64,000 bases of DNA from Duganella lactea (GTDB lineage Bacteria > Pseudomonadota > Gammaproteobacteria > Burkholderiales > Burkholderiaceae_D), in contig NZ_WWCP01000013.1 in assembly GCF_009857505.1 (NCBI RefSeq), positions 62,001 through 126,000 on the forward strand, read 5' to 3'. Position numbers and translations under genes: made by a program. Numbering within the stretch: position 1 is the first letter of the stretch; the number at the start of each line of letters is the position of its first letter. A model generated the notes under the pieces. It saw only the letters and a list, made by a program, of their open reading frames with translations. It had not been told where the DNA came from and made no database searches. Positions 55,920 through 63,885 of the stretch are shown in pieces.

Positions 55920-56140
55920 TATGCAGAGACTATAGACAGACACCGGGAGGATCATTCTAGCCTATTGCGGCGCACCACGCGGGAACAGCCTTAGGTGGCC
56001 GAGGGGCTCTGCCAATGCCGCGCAACCGATAAAAATTCGCCACCACCGGCCCCGACAGGCAATAACATGCCAAATGCAAGCTTCAGACTGAATGAAATTT
56101 ATGCATAAGCTTATGCGACGATACGATAAGTTGCACCAAA
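55920..56140. other. Intergenic region with a 14-base palindrome
   Basis: About 220 bases without a gene, AT-rich near the middle. GCATAAGCTTATGC at 56103-56116 is a perfect 14-base palindrome upstream of the large oxidase gene and could be an operator. A GntR-like TTGGTGCAAC lies close by on the minus strand. No clear promoter was assigned. Confidence 0.4.
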
Positions 56141-56632
56141 TTAGCCCATCAATTGCCCGATCCGGTGCCATACACCGTCCGGCACGTACAACAGCAGCGT
56201 GGTCATGGTGAGGTAGCGCAGGAACTTGCCGACCGCCATATAGGCGAGGCTGGGCCAGAACGGCAGCCGCAGCCAGCCGCCCAGCGTGCACAGCGGATCG
56301 CCGATGCCGGGCAGCCAGGCCAGCAGCATGGTCTTGGCGCCGTAGCGCTCCAGCCAATGGAACCAGCGGCTCTGGCGCTCCTTGGCGAAGGTCTGCTTGG
56401 CCTGCCAGCCCATGTAGTAATCGATGGCGCCGCCGATGGTGTTGCCGACGGTGGCCACAAAGATCACGCTCCAGAACAAGGCCGGATTGGCCTTGATCAC
56501 CGCGAACACCGCCGGCTCCGAGCCCAGCGGCACCAACGTGGCCGACACCAGGCTGATGATGAACACCGACGTCAGGCCCACCTCGGGCGCGGCGAGCACG
56601 TGCAATAGCCAGGCGATGGCGGATTCGATCAT
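56141..56632 (-). CDS. YqaA/DedA-like (SNARE-associated) inner-membrane protein
   Basis: 163 residues with four to five membrane segments. The motif EPAVFAVIKANP followed by ATVGNTIGGAIDYYMGWQAK, and LAWLPGIGDPLCTLGGWLRLPFWPS, match the YqaA branch of the SNARE-associated/DedA superfamily, linked to membrane homeostasis and phospholipid flipping. The start is uncertain: ATG 56632 gives the usual YqaA N-terminus (MIESAIAWLLHVLAAPE). An in-frame upstream ATG would add about ten residues. Confidence 0.88.
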   Translation of the reverse strand: MIESAIAWLLHVLAAPEVGLTSVFIISLVSATLVPLGSEPAVFAVIKANPALFWSVIFVATVGNTIGGAIDYYMGWQAKQTFAKERQSRWFHWLERYGAKTMLLAWLPGIGDPLCTLGGWLRLPFWPSLAYMAVGKFLRYLTMTTLLLYVPDGVWHRIGQLMG

Positions 56633-56779
56633 GGTTAATTGGGCGGAAAGGAAAGCAGCCATTATAATGAGTCCACACCGCACGATTGAACAGTCCGATC
56701 CGGCCCACCCGCCAGGATCAGCGCCCCTGCTCCCCCCGGTCACCCGCCGGATAGTTAGCATCGCAGCCCTCCAACATAC

Positions 56780-56856
56780 GGTGTCAGGTCTGACATTCGC
56801 ACACGGGCTCAACTGCTACGCAGTTGAGCCCGTGTGCGAATGTCAGACCTGACACC
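56780..56856. repeat. Perfect 37-bp inverted repeat (REP-like hairpin) upstream of ilvA
   Basis: Arms 56780-56816 and 56820-56856 are exact reverse complements with a 3-base TAC loop. The tips read GGTGTCAGGTCTGACA and end 22 bases before the ilvA start codon. Such TGTCAGACCTGACA palindromes are recurrent intergenic elements in Oxalobacteraceae, as far as I recall. No T-run follows, so it is not a plain terminator. Confidence 0.85.
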
Positions 56857-56878
56857 GGGTTTAACTTGTTTGCCGACC

Positions 56879-58414
56879 ATGACTACCGACTATCTGAAGA
56901 AAGTACTGACCGCCCGCGTCTATGACGTGGCTGATGAAACCCCGCTGGAACTGGCGCCGACGCTGTCGCAGCGCTTTGACAACCGGATTTATTTCAAGCG
57001 CGAGGACATGCAGAGCGTGTTCAGCTTCAAGATTCGCGGCGCCTATAACAAGATGGCCCACTTGAGCGACGCGCAACGCAAGCGCGGCGTCATTTGCGCC
57101 TCGGCCGGCAACCATGCGCAGGGCGTGGCCCTGTCCGCCGCCCGCATGGGCTGCCGCGCGGTCATCGTGATGCCGACCACCACGCCGGACGTCAAGGTCG
57201 ATGCGGTCAAGGCGCGCGGTGGCGCCAACGTCGAGGTGGTGCTGCACGGCGAGTCCTACACCGATGCCTATCACCACGCGCTGACGCTGGAGCAGGAACA
57301 GAAGCTGACCTTCGTCCATCCGTTCGATGACCCGGACGTGATCGCCGGCCAGGGCACCATCGGCATGGAGATCCTGCGCCAGCACGCCGGCCCGATCCAC
57401 GCGATCTTCGTGCCGATCGGCGGCGGCGGCCTGATCGCCGGCATCGCCGCCTACGTCAAGCAGATCCGTCCGGACATCAGGATCATCGGCGTGCAGTCGC
57501 TCGATTCCGACGCCATGGCGCGCAGCCTCAAGGCCGGCGAACGCGTCACGCTGTCCGATGTCGGCCTGTTCGCCGACGGCACCGCCGTCCGTCTGGCCGG
57601 CGAGGAAACCTTCCGTCTCGCCCAGCTGTATGTGGACGAGGTGATCGTGGTCGATACCGACGCCATCAGCGCCGCCATCAAGGATGTGTTCACCGACACG
57701 CGCAGCATTCTCGAGCCGTCCGGCGCGCTCGCCATCGCCGGCGCCAAGGCCTATGTCGAGCGCGCCGCGCTGAGCAAGGATCCGATCAGGAACGAAACCC
57801 TGATCACCATCGCCAGCGGCGCCAATATGAACTTCGACCGGCTGCGCTTCGTGGCCGAACGTGCCGAGCTGGGCGAGGCGCGCGAGGCGCTGTTCGCCGT
57901 CACGCTGCCGGAGCAGCGCGGCAGCTTCAAGCGCTTCTGCCAGCTGGTGGGCGGGCGCAACGTCACCGAGTTCACCTACCGCATTTCCGACCAGGATGAC
58001 GCCCACGTCTTCTGCGGCGTGCAGATCGCCGACCGCAACGAGTCCGGCGCGCTGGCGCGCCGCTTCGAGGAGCACGGCTTCCGCGCGCTGGACCTGACCC
58101 ACGACGAACTGGCCAAGACCCATTTGCGCCATCTGGTCGGCGGCAAGAGTCCGCTGGCCAGCAACGAGCTGCTGTACCGCTTCGAGTTCCCCGAGCGTCC
58201 GGGCGCGCTGATGCGCTTCCTCGATTCGATGGCGCCGAACTGGAACATCTCGCTGTGCCATTACCGCAGCCAGGGCGGCGACGTCGGCCGCATCGTCATC
58301 GGCCTGCAGGTGCCGCCGGAGGAAATGAGCGACCTCGCCCAGTTCCTGGCGACGCTCGGTTATCGCTACTGGGATGAAAGCAGCAATCCGGTGTACCGGC
58401 TGTTCCTGGGCTAG
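56879..58414 (+). CDS. ilvA: Biosynthetic threonine ammonia-lyase
   Basis: 511 residues, the long biosynthetic form. The PLP domain (1-~330) has Lys51 in FSFKIRGAYNKM, the SAGNHAQGVA loop and the glycine-rich PIGGGGLIAGIA. Two ACT-like regulatory modules follow (~335-415 and ~425-511), with LYRFEFPERPGALMRFLDSM at the start of the second. It makes 2-oxobutanoate from threonine in isoleucine synthesis and is allosterically inhibited by isoleucine. ATG 56879 is chosen because the family start MTTDYLKKVL begins there; the longer frame runs into the hairpin. Confidence 0.95.
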   Translation: MTTDYLKKVLTARVYDVADETPLELAPTLSQRFDNRIYFKREDMQSVFSFKIRGAYNKMAHLSDAQRKRGVICASAGNHAQGVALSAARMGCRAVIVMPTTTPDVKVDAVKARGGANVEVVLHGESYTDAYHHALTLEQEQKLTFVHPFDDPDVIAGQGTIGMEILRQHAGPIHAIFVPIGGGGLIAGIAAYVKQIRPDIRIIGVQSLDSDAMARSLKAGERVTLSDVGLFADGTAVRLAGEETFRLAQLYVDEVIVVDTDAISAAIKDVFTDTRSILEPSGALAIAGAKAYVERAALSKDPIRNETLITIASGANMNFDRLRFVAERAELGEAREALFAVTLPEQRGSFKRFCQLVGGRNVTEFTYRISDQDDAHVFCGVQIADRNESGALARRFEEHGFRALDLTHDELAKTHLRHLVGGKSPLASNELLYRFEFPERPGALMRFLDSMAPNWNISLCHYRSQGGDVGRIVIGLQVPPEEMSDLAQFLATLGYRYWDESSNPVYRLFLG

Positions 58415-58428
58415 TCCAGCACGGGACG

Positions 58429-58459
58429 AGACGGCGTGGTTTGCGTTACCATGCCGTCT
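58429..58459 (+). terminator. Hairpin between ilvA and queF
   Basis: AGACGGC and GCCGTCT enclose TGGT/ACCA with a 7-base loop, giving a long interrupted stem 14 bases after the ilvA stop. No T-run follows. It also buries an alternative queF start codon at 58451. Confidence 0.5.
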
Positions 58460-58480
58460 TCACCGCATTCACGTACCGCC

Positions 58481-59314
58481 ATGACCAATACCGCCGACCA
58501 GTCCCCGCTGGGGAAAACTTCCGCCTACCGCACCGATTATGCGCCGGAACTGCTGTTCCCGATCGCGCGCCAGGGCAAGCGCGACGAGCTGGGCTTGTCG
58601 GGCACGCTGCCGTTCTTCGGCGTCGACCTCTGGAACGCCTATGAAATCTCGTGGCTGAACCCGCGCGGCAAGCCGCAGGTGGCGATCGCCCGTGTCACCT
58701 TCCCGGCCGATTCGCCCAACATCATTGAATCGAAGTCGTTCAAGCTGTACCTGAATTCCTTCAACCAGACCAAGCTCGACAGCGTGGTCGCGCTGAAGAC
58801 CTTGCTGCAGCAGGATCTGTCGGACGCGGCCGGCGCCAACGTCCATGTCATGCTGACCCAGCCGGAGGAATTCGGCATGGTCGAGATGGGCGAGCTGGAC
58901 GGTTTGCTGCTGGATCGTCTGGACATCGAGGTCGATCACTACAGCCCGGCGCCGGAGCTGCTGCGCGCCGCGCATGACGAGGAGCCGGTCGAGGAAAAAC
59001 TGGTCTCGCACCTGCTCAAATCGAATTGCCTGGTCACCGGCCAGCCCGACTGGGCCAGCGTGCAGATCCACTACAGCGGCCCGCAGATCGACCAGGAAAG
59101 CCTGCTCAGATACCTGATCGGCTTCCGCGAGCACAACGAATTCCACGAGCAATGTGTCGAGCGCATCTTTGTCGACATCCTGCGCCAGTGCCAGCCGGCC
59201 CAGCTGGCGGTGTACGCGCGCTACACCCGTCGCGGCGGGCTGGACATCAATCCCTGGCGCAGCAACTTCAGCACGGCACAGAAACCACCGAACCTGCGTG
59301 GCGCACGTCAATAA
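58481..59314 (+). CDS. queF: NADPH-dependent 7-cyano-7-deazaguanine reductase
   Basis: 277 residues, the long bimodular QueF form. [13 protein letters not shown], the catalytic Cys183 in [13 protein letters not shown] with Asp190 seven residues on, and [13 protein letters not shown] are the family signatures. It reduces preQ0 to preQ1 in queuosine synthesis for tRNA. ATG 58481 matches family starts; the ATG at 58451 lies in the hairpin and adds ten unconserved residues. No preQ1 riboswitch is recognisable. No other queuosine gene is nearby. Confidence 0.94.
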   Translation: MTNTADQSPLGKTSAYRTDYAPELLFPIARQGKRDELGLSGTLPFFGVDLWNAYEISWLNPRGKPQVAIARVTFPADSPNIIESKSFKLYLNSFNQTKLDSVVALKTLLQQDLSDAAGANVHVMLTQPEEFGMVEMGELDGLLLDRLDIEVDHYSPAPELLRAAHDEEPVEEKLVSHLLKSNCLVTGQPDWASVQIHYSGPQIDQESLLRYLIGFREHNEFHEQCVERIFVDILRQCQPAQLAVYARYTRRGGLDINPWRSNFSTAQKPPNLRGARQ

Positions 59315-59620
59315 ACGTAATGATTTTTTCAATCAAAGATCAAAAAAGCGGCGTATGATGTACTCAACGTGGTGAACACGTCATACGACCGACTTGGTCG
59401 ACAAACGCGTAAAAAAAACGGAAAAACCGGCCGGACTCCGAGCAAACATCGGATGTTTTCGCGCTTTCCGGTTCAGAAATAGCGATTCTTTCTAGAATGC
59501 ATTTTTATCGCCGTGGCCTGCCGGCGCGGCGCGAGCGATTTCATGTTACATGGGGCGGAAACCAGCCTATAATTCTGCTCGCATGCCAACCTTGTGCGTT
59601 GCAACAATCGACGTCGTACT
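59315..59620. other. 306-base intergenic region with several dyads and the ptsN promoter
   Basis: No open frame is convincing. It contains an inverted repeat CGTATGA/TCATACG (59352-59387) with an inner CGTG/CACG, a small hairpin CGACC/GGTCG (59386-59400), an A-run, and AACCGG/CCGGTT (59425-59473). The position usually occupied by hpf (and rpoN further upstream) in front of ptsN is empty here. Some dyads may form a queF terminator or a small RNA. Confidence 0.5.
59546..59573 (+). promoter_or_regulatory. Sigma-70-like promoter of ptsN
   Basis: TTACAT (59546-59551) and a perfect TATAAT (59568-59573) are separated by 16 bases, 47 bases before the ptsN start codon. Confidence 0.65.
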
Positions 59621-60103
59621 ATGAACAACCTGAGCAAAATACTTTCACTCGAAAATGTGCAGCTGGACCTGGAAGTCTCCAGTAAAAAACGCGCGTTCGA
59701 GCAAGCTGGCCTGATCTTCGAAAACAACTGCGGCATCGCCCGCTCCACCGTCTCGGACAATCTGTTCGCGCGCGAGCGCCTCGGTTCGACCGGCCTGGGC
59801 CATGGCGTCGCCGTGCCACACGGCCGCGTCAAGGGCATGAAGAGCCTGAAAACGCCGCTGGCGGCGTTTGTCCGCCTGGCCGAGCCGATTCCGTTCGAGT
59901 CGCCCGACGGCAAGCCGGTCAACCTGCTGTTCTTCCTGCTCATTCCCGATCACGTGACCCAGCAGCACCTGGAGATCCTGTCGGAAATCGCCGAGATGTT
60001 CTCCGACGACGCCTTCCGCACCGCGCTGAGCACCGACCCCGATCCCAAATCGGTCCACTCGCGCATCATCAACTGGCTGCCCAGCCTGCAAACCGCCGGT
60101 TAA
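59621..60103 (+). CDS. ptsN: PTS IIA-like nitrogen-regulatory protein
   Basis: 160 residues, a single PTS EIIA type-2 domain. His67 in GVAVPHGRVKGM is the phosphorylation site; SSKKRAFEQAGLIFENN and FERERLGSTGLG-type segments match EIIA-Ntr. It receives phosphate from the PTS-Ntr chain and tunes potassium, nitrogen and carbon responses. It is followed by hprK and rapZ on the same strand (a 21-base gap to hprK), the conserved betaproteobacterial arrangement. Confidence 0.94.
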   Translation: MNNLSKILSLENVQLDLEVSSKKRAFEQAGLIFENNCGIARSTVSDNLFARERLGSTGLGHGVAVPHGRVKGMKSLKTPLAAFVRLAEPIPFESPDGKPVNLLFFLLIPDHVTQQHLEILSEIAEMFSDDAFRTALSTDPDPKSVHSRIINWLPSLQTAG

Positions 60104-60124
60104 GCCACCTTTATAAAGACGCCC

Positions 60125-61060
60125 ATGCTGCAAACTCCGCTGACGATCCAACGGCTATACGACGATAATCGCGAAAGTTTGCAGCTCGGCTGGTTTGCCG
60201 GGTTTCCCGGCGGCGAACGCCTGATCTCGGGCGACGTGGCCTCGGCCGCCGACCAGGTCGGCCACCTGAACACCATCCACCCGGGCCGCATCCAGGTGTT
60301 CGGCCACCAGGAAATCAATTACTACCAGCGCCTGAAGTCGCTGACGCGAGCGCATGTCATCGGTGAGCTGATCGCCGGCAATCCGCCGGCGCTGATCGTC
60401 GCGCAGGGGCTGGAAACGCCACCCGACATTCTGGCCATCTGCGACGAAAAAAATATCCCGCTGTTCTCGACGCCGCTGCCGGCGGCGCAGGTGATCGACT
60501 TTTTGCGCGTGTATCTGTCGAAGAAGCTGGCGCAGCGCATCATCATGCACGGCGTGTTCATGGACGTGCTCGGCGTGGGCGTGCTGATCACCGGCGATTC
60601 CGGCCTCGGCAAGAGCGAGCTGGGCCTGGAGCTGATTTCGCGCTCGCACGGTCTGGTGGCCGACGACGCGGTGGAATTCTCGCGCATCGCGCCGAACATG
60701 ATTGAAGGCCGCTGCCCGGCGCTGCTGCAGAATCTGCTGGAAGTGCGCGGCCTGGGGCTGCTGGACATCAAGGCCATCTTCGGCGAGACCGCCGTGCGCC
60801 GCAAGATGCGCCTGAAGCTGATCGTGCACCTGGTGCGGCGCGGCGCCGCCGACGAGGAAGTCGAGCGCCTGCCGTTCCAGTTCCCGACCGAGGATGTGCT
60901 GGGCCTGCCGATCCGCAAGGTGGTCATTCCGGTGGCGGCCGGCCGCAACATCGCGGTGCTGCTGGAGGCGGCGGTGCGCAACACCATCCTGCAACTGCGC
61001 GGTATCGATACGCTGCAGGAATTCATGGAACGGCAACGACAGGCGATGAGCGGGGACTAG
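60125..61060 (+). CDS. hprK: HPr kinase/phosphorylase
   Basis: 311 residues. The N-terminal domain covers ~1-130 and the C-terminal kinase domain begins near His142 ([12 protein letters not shown]) and has the P-loop GDSGLGKS at 157-164. The family's [10 protein letters not shown] and [13 protein letters not shown] segments follow. It phosphorylates or dephosphorylates a Ser of HPr; in proteobacteria it is tied to the incomplete PTS rather than sugar uptake. Its last codons lie in the first copy of the 123-base tandem repeat. Confidence 0.94.
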   Translation: MLQTPLTIQRLYDDNRESLQLGWFAGFPGGERLISGDVASAADQVGHLNTIHPGRIQVFGHQEINYYQRLKSLTRAHVIGELIAGNPPALIVAQGLETPPDILAICDEKNIPLFSTPLPAAQVIDFLRVYLSKKLAQRIIMHGVFMDVLGVGVLITGDSGLGKSELGLELISRSHGLVADDAVEFSRIAPNMIEGRCPALLQNLLEVRGLGLLDIKAIFGETAVRRKMRLKLIVHLVRRGAADEEVERLPFQFPTEDVLGLPIRKVVIPVAAGRNIAVLLEAAVRNTILQLRGIDTLQEFMERQRQAMSGD

Positions 61061-61298
61061 CCCCGCCCACGCCCTCATGTTGCCAAGGAGTCGTGCCTTG
61101 CAAGGCACGACCGTTACGCAGGCGTGGCGCTACGCGCCACGAATTCCCTGCTACACCAACGACAGGCGATGAGCGGGGACTAGCCCCGCCCACGCCCTCA
61201 TGTTGCCAAGGAGTCGTGCCTTGCAGGGCACGACCGTTACGCAGGCGTGGCGCTACGCGCCACGAATTCCCTGCTACACCAGCGACAGGCGATGAGCG
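61037..61298. repeat. 123-bp tandem duplication overlapping the hprK 3' end
   Basis: Two near-identical units, from 61037 and 61160, are followed by a partial third from 61283 that stays recognisable for about 16 bases. Unit 1 begins in the last ten codons of hprK. Each unit contains a palindrome around GTCGTGCCTTG and a hairpin CGTGGCGC-TAC-GCGCCACG. The only differences I see between copies are single-base changes, so the duplication is recent or conserved by conversion. The period is a multiple of three. Confidence 0.9.
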
Positions 61299-61329
61299 GC
61301 GACTGACGGGCGATGGTATCATCGCAGGC

Positions 61330-62190
61330 ATGCGCATCGTACTCATTACCGGCATCTCCGGTTCAGGCAAATCCGTCGCCCTCAACGTCCTCGAAGACAC
61401 GGGCTATTATTGTGTCGATAATCTGCCGCCGGCCCTGCTCGCCAGTCTGGTCCAGACCCTGACCGACGAAGGCTTGGAGGCGCTGGCCGTGGCGGTCGAC
61501 GCCCGCAGCGCCGCCTCGCTGGCCTCGCTGCCGGGCGACGTGCAGCGCCTGCGCGCCGAAGGCCACGATGTCAAGGTGATGTTCCTGACCGCGAATACCC
61601 ACTCGCTGGTGGCGCGCTTCTCGGAAACGCGGCGCAGCCATCCGCTGTCGCACGAGGTGCGTCCGGGCCAGAATCCGGCCGGACGCCGCACGCTGATCGA
61701 GTGCATCCTGGAAGAGCGCGAGCGGCTGTCGGCGATCGAAAAGCTGGGCCATGTGCTGGACACCTCCGAGCTCAGCGCCAACAAGCTGCGCGCCTGGGTC
61801 AAGGACCTGGTGCTGACCGAGCACGCGCCACTGACGCTGTTCTTTGAATCGTTCGCCTTCAAGCTGGGCGTGCCGATGGACGCCGACTTCGTGTTCGACG
61901 TGCGCGCGCTGCCGAATCCCTACTACGACCTGGCGCTGCGTCCGCTCACCGGCCGCGACGCCCCGGTAATCGACTTCCTCGACGCCCAGCCGAGCGCCGG
62001 CGAAATGCTGAACGACATCCGCGCCTTCGTGGAAAAGTGGCTGCCGGCCTTCAAGGGTGACAACCGCAGCTACCTGACGGTGGCGCTCGGCTGCACCGGC
62101 GGCCAGCACCGTTCAGTCTACATGGCAGAAAAACTCGCCGCCCACTTCAGCGCCACCGAACGCGTCGTCCTGCGCCACCGCGAGCAGTAA
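61330..62190 (+). CDS. rapZ: RNase adapter protein RapZ
   Basis: 286 residues with Walker A GISGSGKS at 8-15, [12 protein letters not shown], and the C-terminal [16 protein letters not shown] signature. In E. coli RapZ delivers GlmZ to RNase E and senses glucosamine-6-phosphate; in other groups it is an uncharacterised nucleotide-binding protein. ATG 61330 matches the family start MRIVLITG. An in-frame extension back to 61093 runs through the tandem repeats and is not conserved. It lies 31 bases after the repeats, in the ptsN-hprK-rapZ set. Confidence 0.95.
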   Translation: MRIVLITGISGSGKSVALNVLEDTGYYCVDNLPPALLASLVQTLTDEGLEALAVAVDARSAASLASLPGDVQRLRAEGHDVKVMFLTANTHSLVARFSETRRSHPLSHEVRPGQNPAGRRTLIECILEERERLSAIEKLGHVLDTSELSANKLRAWVKDLVLTEHAPLTLFFESFAFKLGVPMDADFVFDVRALPNPYYDLALRPLTGRDAPVIDFLDAQPSAGEMLNDIRAFVEKWLPAFKGDNRSYLTVALGCTGGQHRSVYMAEKLAAHFSATERVVLRHREQ

Positions 62191-62234
62191 ATCCACATCA
62201 AAGCATGTCGTAGCGACTAAACTACGATGGTGGG

Positions 62235-62540
62235 ATGATCACGATCATCCAAACCAAGGTATTCCAGCGCTGGCTGACGCGCCTACCAGACCGCAACGCC
62301 CGCTTGATTATCAATGAACGTTTATTCAGACTGTCGAATGGACTGAGCTCTGATGTTGAGCCCGTTGGTGAAGGTGTCGGCGAGCTGCGTATTCATTACG
62401 GACCAGGGTACCGTGTTTATTTTCTGAAGCGGGGAACAGCGGTCATTATTTTGCTCTGCGGCGGGAACAAAAGCTCGCAGCGACGAGACATCCGCAGAGC
62501 CAAGCGACTCGCTCAGCAATGGAGGAAAGACCATGCCTGA
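62235..62540 (+). CDS. HigB-like (RelE/ParE-superfamily) toxin
   Basis: 101 residues of the HigB/phage Gp49-like group: VFQRWLTRLPDRNARLIINERLFRLSNG, then GELRIHYGPGYRVYFLKRG, and CGGNKSSQRRDIRRAKRLAQQW near the end. The group cleaves mRNA on ribosomes or poisons similar targets. It lies in a stretch of lower GC than its neighbours and overlaps the next gene by 8 bases. Toxin first, antitoxin second is the higBA order. Confidence 0.88.
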   Translation: MITIIQTKVFQRWLTRLPDRNARLIINERLFRLSNGLSSDVEPVGEGVGELRIHYGPGYRVYFLKRGTAVIILLCGGNKSSQRRDIRRAKRLAQQWRKDHA

Positions 62541-62817
62541 CTATCACCCTTACGATTTCGCTGCGGCGTTGGTTGATGCGGCATCAATCAAAACATTTTT
62601 ATCGGAAGCACTACAGCCGGGGGACATGCGTTACTTTTCGGCGGCATTGACCATAGTCGGTCGTTCGAAAGGTATCACTGAACTCGCGGTGAAAACGGCT
62701 TTGCCGCACGAGCAGATTGCAGCGGCGCTGACCGCTCCAGATAACCTCCGTTCGGCCACTACATGTGCGATACTGCAAGCAATAGGGCTACAGTTACATC
62801 CAAGCAGTGCGTCATAG
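62533..62817 (+). CDS. HigA-like addiction-module antitoxin
   Basis: 94 residues with an N-terminal segment (YDFAAALVDAASIKTFLSEAL) and a helix-turn-helix-like region from ~35 to 85 (YFSAALTIVGRSKGITELAVKTALPHEQIAAALT). This matches the short 'addiction module antidote' proteins paired with the HigB-like toxin group. It should bind the toxin and repress the promoter. Its stop overlaps the stop of the convergent hydrolase-like gene by six bases. Confidence 0.85.
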   Translation: MPDYHPYDFAAALVDAASIKTFLSEALQPGDMRYFSAALTIVGRSKGITELAVKTALPHEQIAAALTAPDNLRSATTCAILQAIGLQLHPSSAS

Positions 62818-63876
62818 ATGGCGCAGCGGGTGGGCGTAGTCTGGCCAGACGGGCTGGAACAGCGCCTGCACCATTGCTTCAGTGACTTCCTCCAACTTGG
62901 CTGGCTGCCATTGCGGCGCGTTGTCCTTGTCGATGACGAGGGCGCGCACGCCTTCAATGACTTCGCCGTTTTCGAAGTTGCGGCGCACTAGCGCGCGCTC
63001 CATGCGCAGGCAACCGGCGACGTCCAGCGCCGCGCCGCGCTTGATCAATTCGTGCGTGACGCACATCATCAGCGGCGAGCGGGTGGCCATGACGGCCAGC
63101 GTCTTTTGCGCGAACTCACCGCCGTCGACCTGCAACGAGGCGACGATGGCGGGCACGGAGCCGGCGCTGAAGTGGCGGTCGATGGCGTCGCGGTGCGCCG
63201 CCAGCGTGCCGTCGCCGGCCTGGTGCGTGGCGGCGTAGGCGGACAATGCCGCAGGCAGGCTGGCGCCCGGCGTGGCCAGCAACAATGCATCCAGCGCGGC
63301 GCGGTCGGCCAGCGGCGCATAGTGATCGGCCAGGCCGGCATAGAGCGCGTCCGCCGCGCCGATCGTCACGCCGGTGACGCCAAGATAGTAGCCCAGCGCA
63401 CCCGGTGCGCGCGACAGAAAGTAGCTGCCGCCGACGTCCGGAAACAGACCGATGTTCACTTCCGGCATCGCCATCCGCGTCTTGTCGGTGACGATCCGCA
63501 CGCCGCCCTGCGCCACGCCCATGCCACCGCCCATCACCACGCCGTCCATCAGCGCGATGTAGGGCTTGGGGTAGCAATGAATCAGGTGGTTCAGCGCATA
63601 TTCCTCGGTGAAGAAATCCTCTACCAGCGCGCTGCCGCCCTGCGGTGTGCTGCGGCCCGCCTCGTAGAAGAAGCGGATGTCGCCACCGGCGCAGAACGCC
63701 TTGTCGCTGCTGCTGCGGATGACGACGGCGGCCACCGCCGCGTCGTCGCGCCACGCCAGCAGCGCTTGCGTGATCGCGCGCACCATGTCGAGGGACAGGG
63801 AATTCAGGGCCTTGGGCCGGTCCAGCACGATCAAGCCGGTGCCGTTGCTTACACTGGTATGGATGGTTTCGCTCAT
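62812..63876 (-). CDS. 3-hydroxyisobutyryl-CoA hydrolase-like crotonase family protein
   Basis: 354 residues. The crotonase core is N-terminal (LIVLDRPKALNSLSLDMV, KAFCAGGDIRFFYEAG, MDGVVMGGGMGVAQGG, MPEVNIGLFPDVGGSYFLSR) and the C-terminal ~120 residues carry the extension typical of HIBYL-CoA hydrolases rather than plain enoyl-CoA hydratases. It should hydrolyse 3-hydroxyisobutyryl-CoA in valine degradation. The other valine-pathway genes are not in the window. It starts 9 bases after a gene that continues beyond the window end. Confidence 0.88.
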   Translation of the reverse strand: MSETIHTSVSNGTGLIVLDRPKALNSLSLDMVRAITQALLAWRDDAAVAAVVIRSSSDKAFCAGGDIRFFYEAGRSTPQGGSALVEDFFTEEYALNHLIHCYPKPYIALMDGVVMGGGMGVAQGGVRIVTDKTRMAMPEVNIGLFPDVGGSYFLSRAPGALGYYLGVTGVTIGAADALYAGLADHYAPLADRAALDALLLATPGASLPAALSAYAATHQAGDGTLAAHRDAIDRHFSAGSVPAIVASLQVDGGEFAQKTLAVMATRSPLMMCVTHELIKRGAALDVAGCLRMERALVRRNFENGEVIEGVRALVIDKDNAPQWQPAKLEEVTEAMVQALFQPVWPDYAHPLRHL

Positions 63877-63885
63877 GCGAATATT

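Noticed and set aside
51984-55994. Open frame of 1336 codons on the plus strand
   Set aside because: Shadow of the DUF3683 oxidase gene on the other strand; composition is low-complexity and no family motif is present.
56780-56856. Hairpin as an ordinary transcription terminator or an ilvA attenuator with leader peptide
   Set aside because: There is no T-run after the stem and no Ile/Thr/Leu-rich leader peptide upstream.
61093-61329. N-terminal extension of RapZ through the tandem repeats
   Set aside because: The RapZ family begins with MRIVLITG at 61330; the extension translates repeat DNA only.
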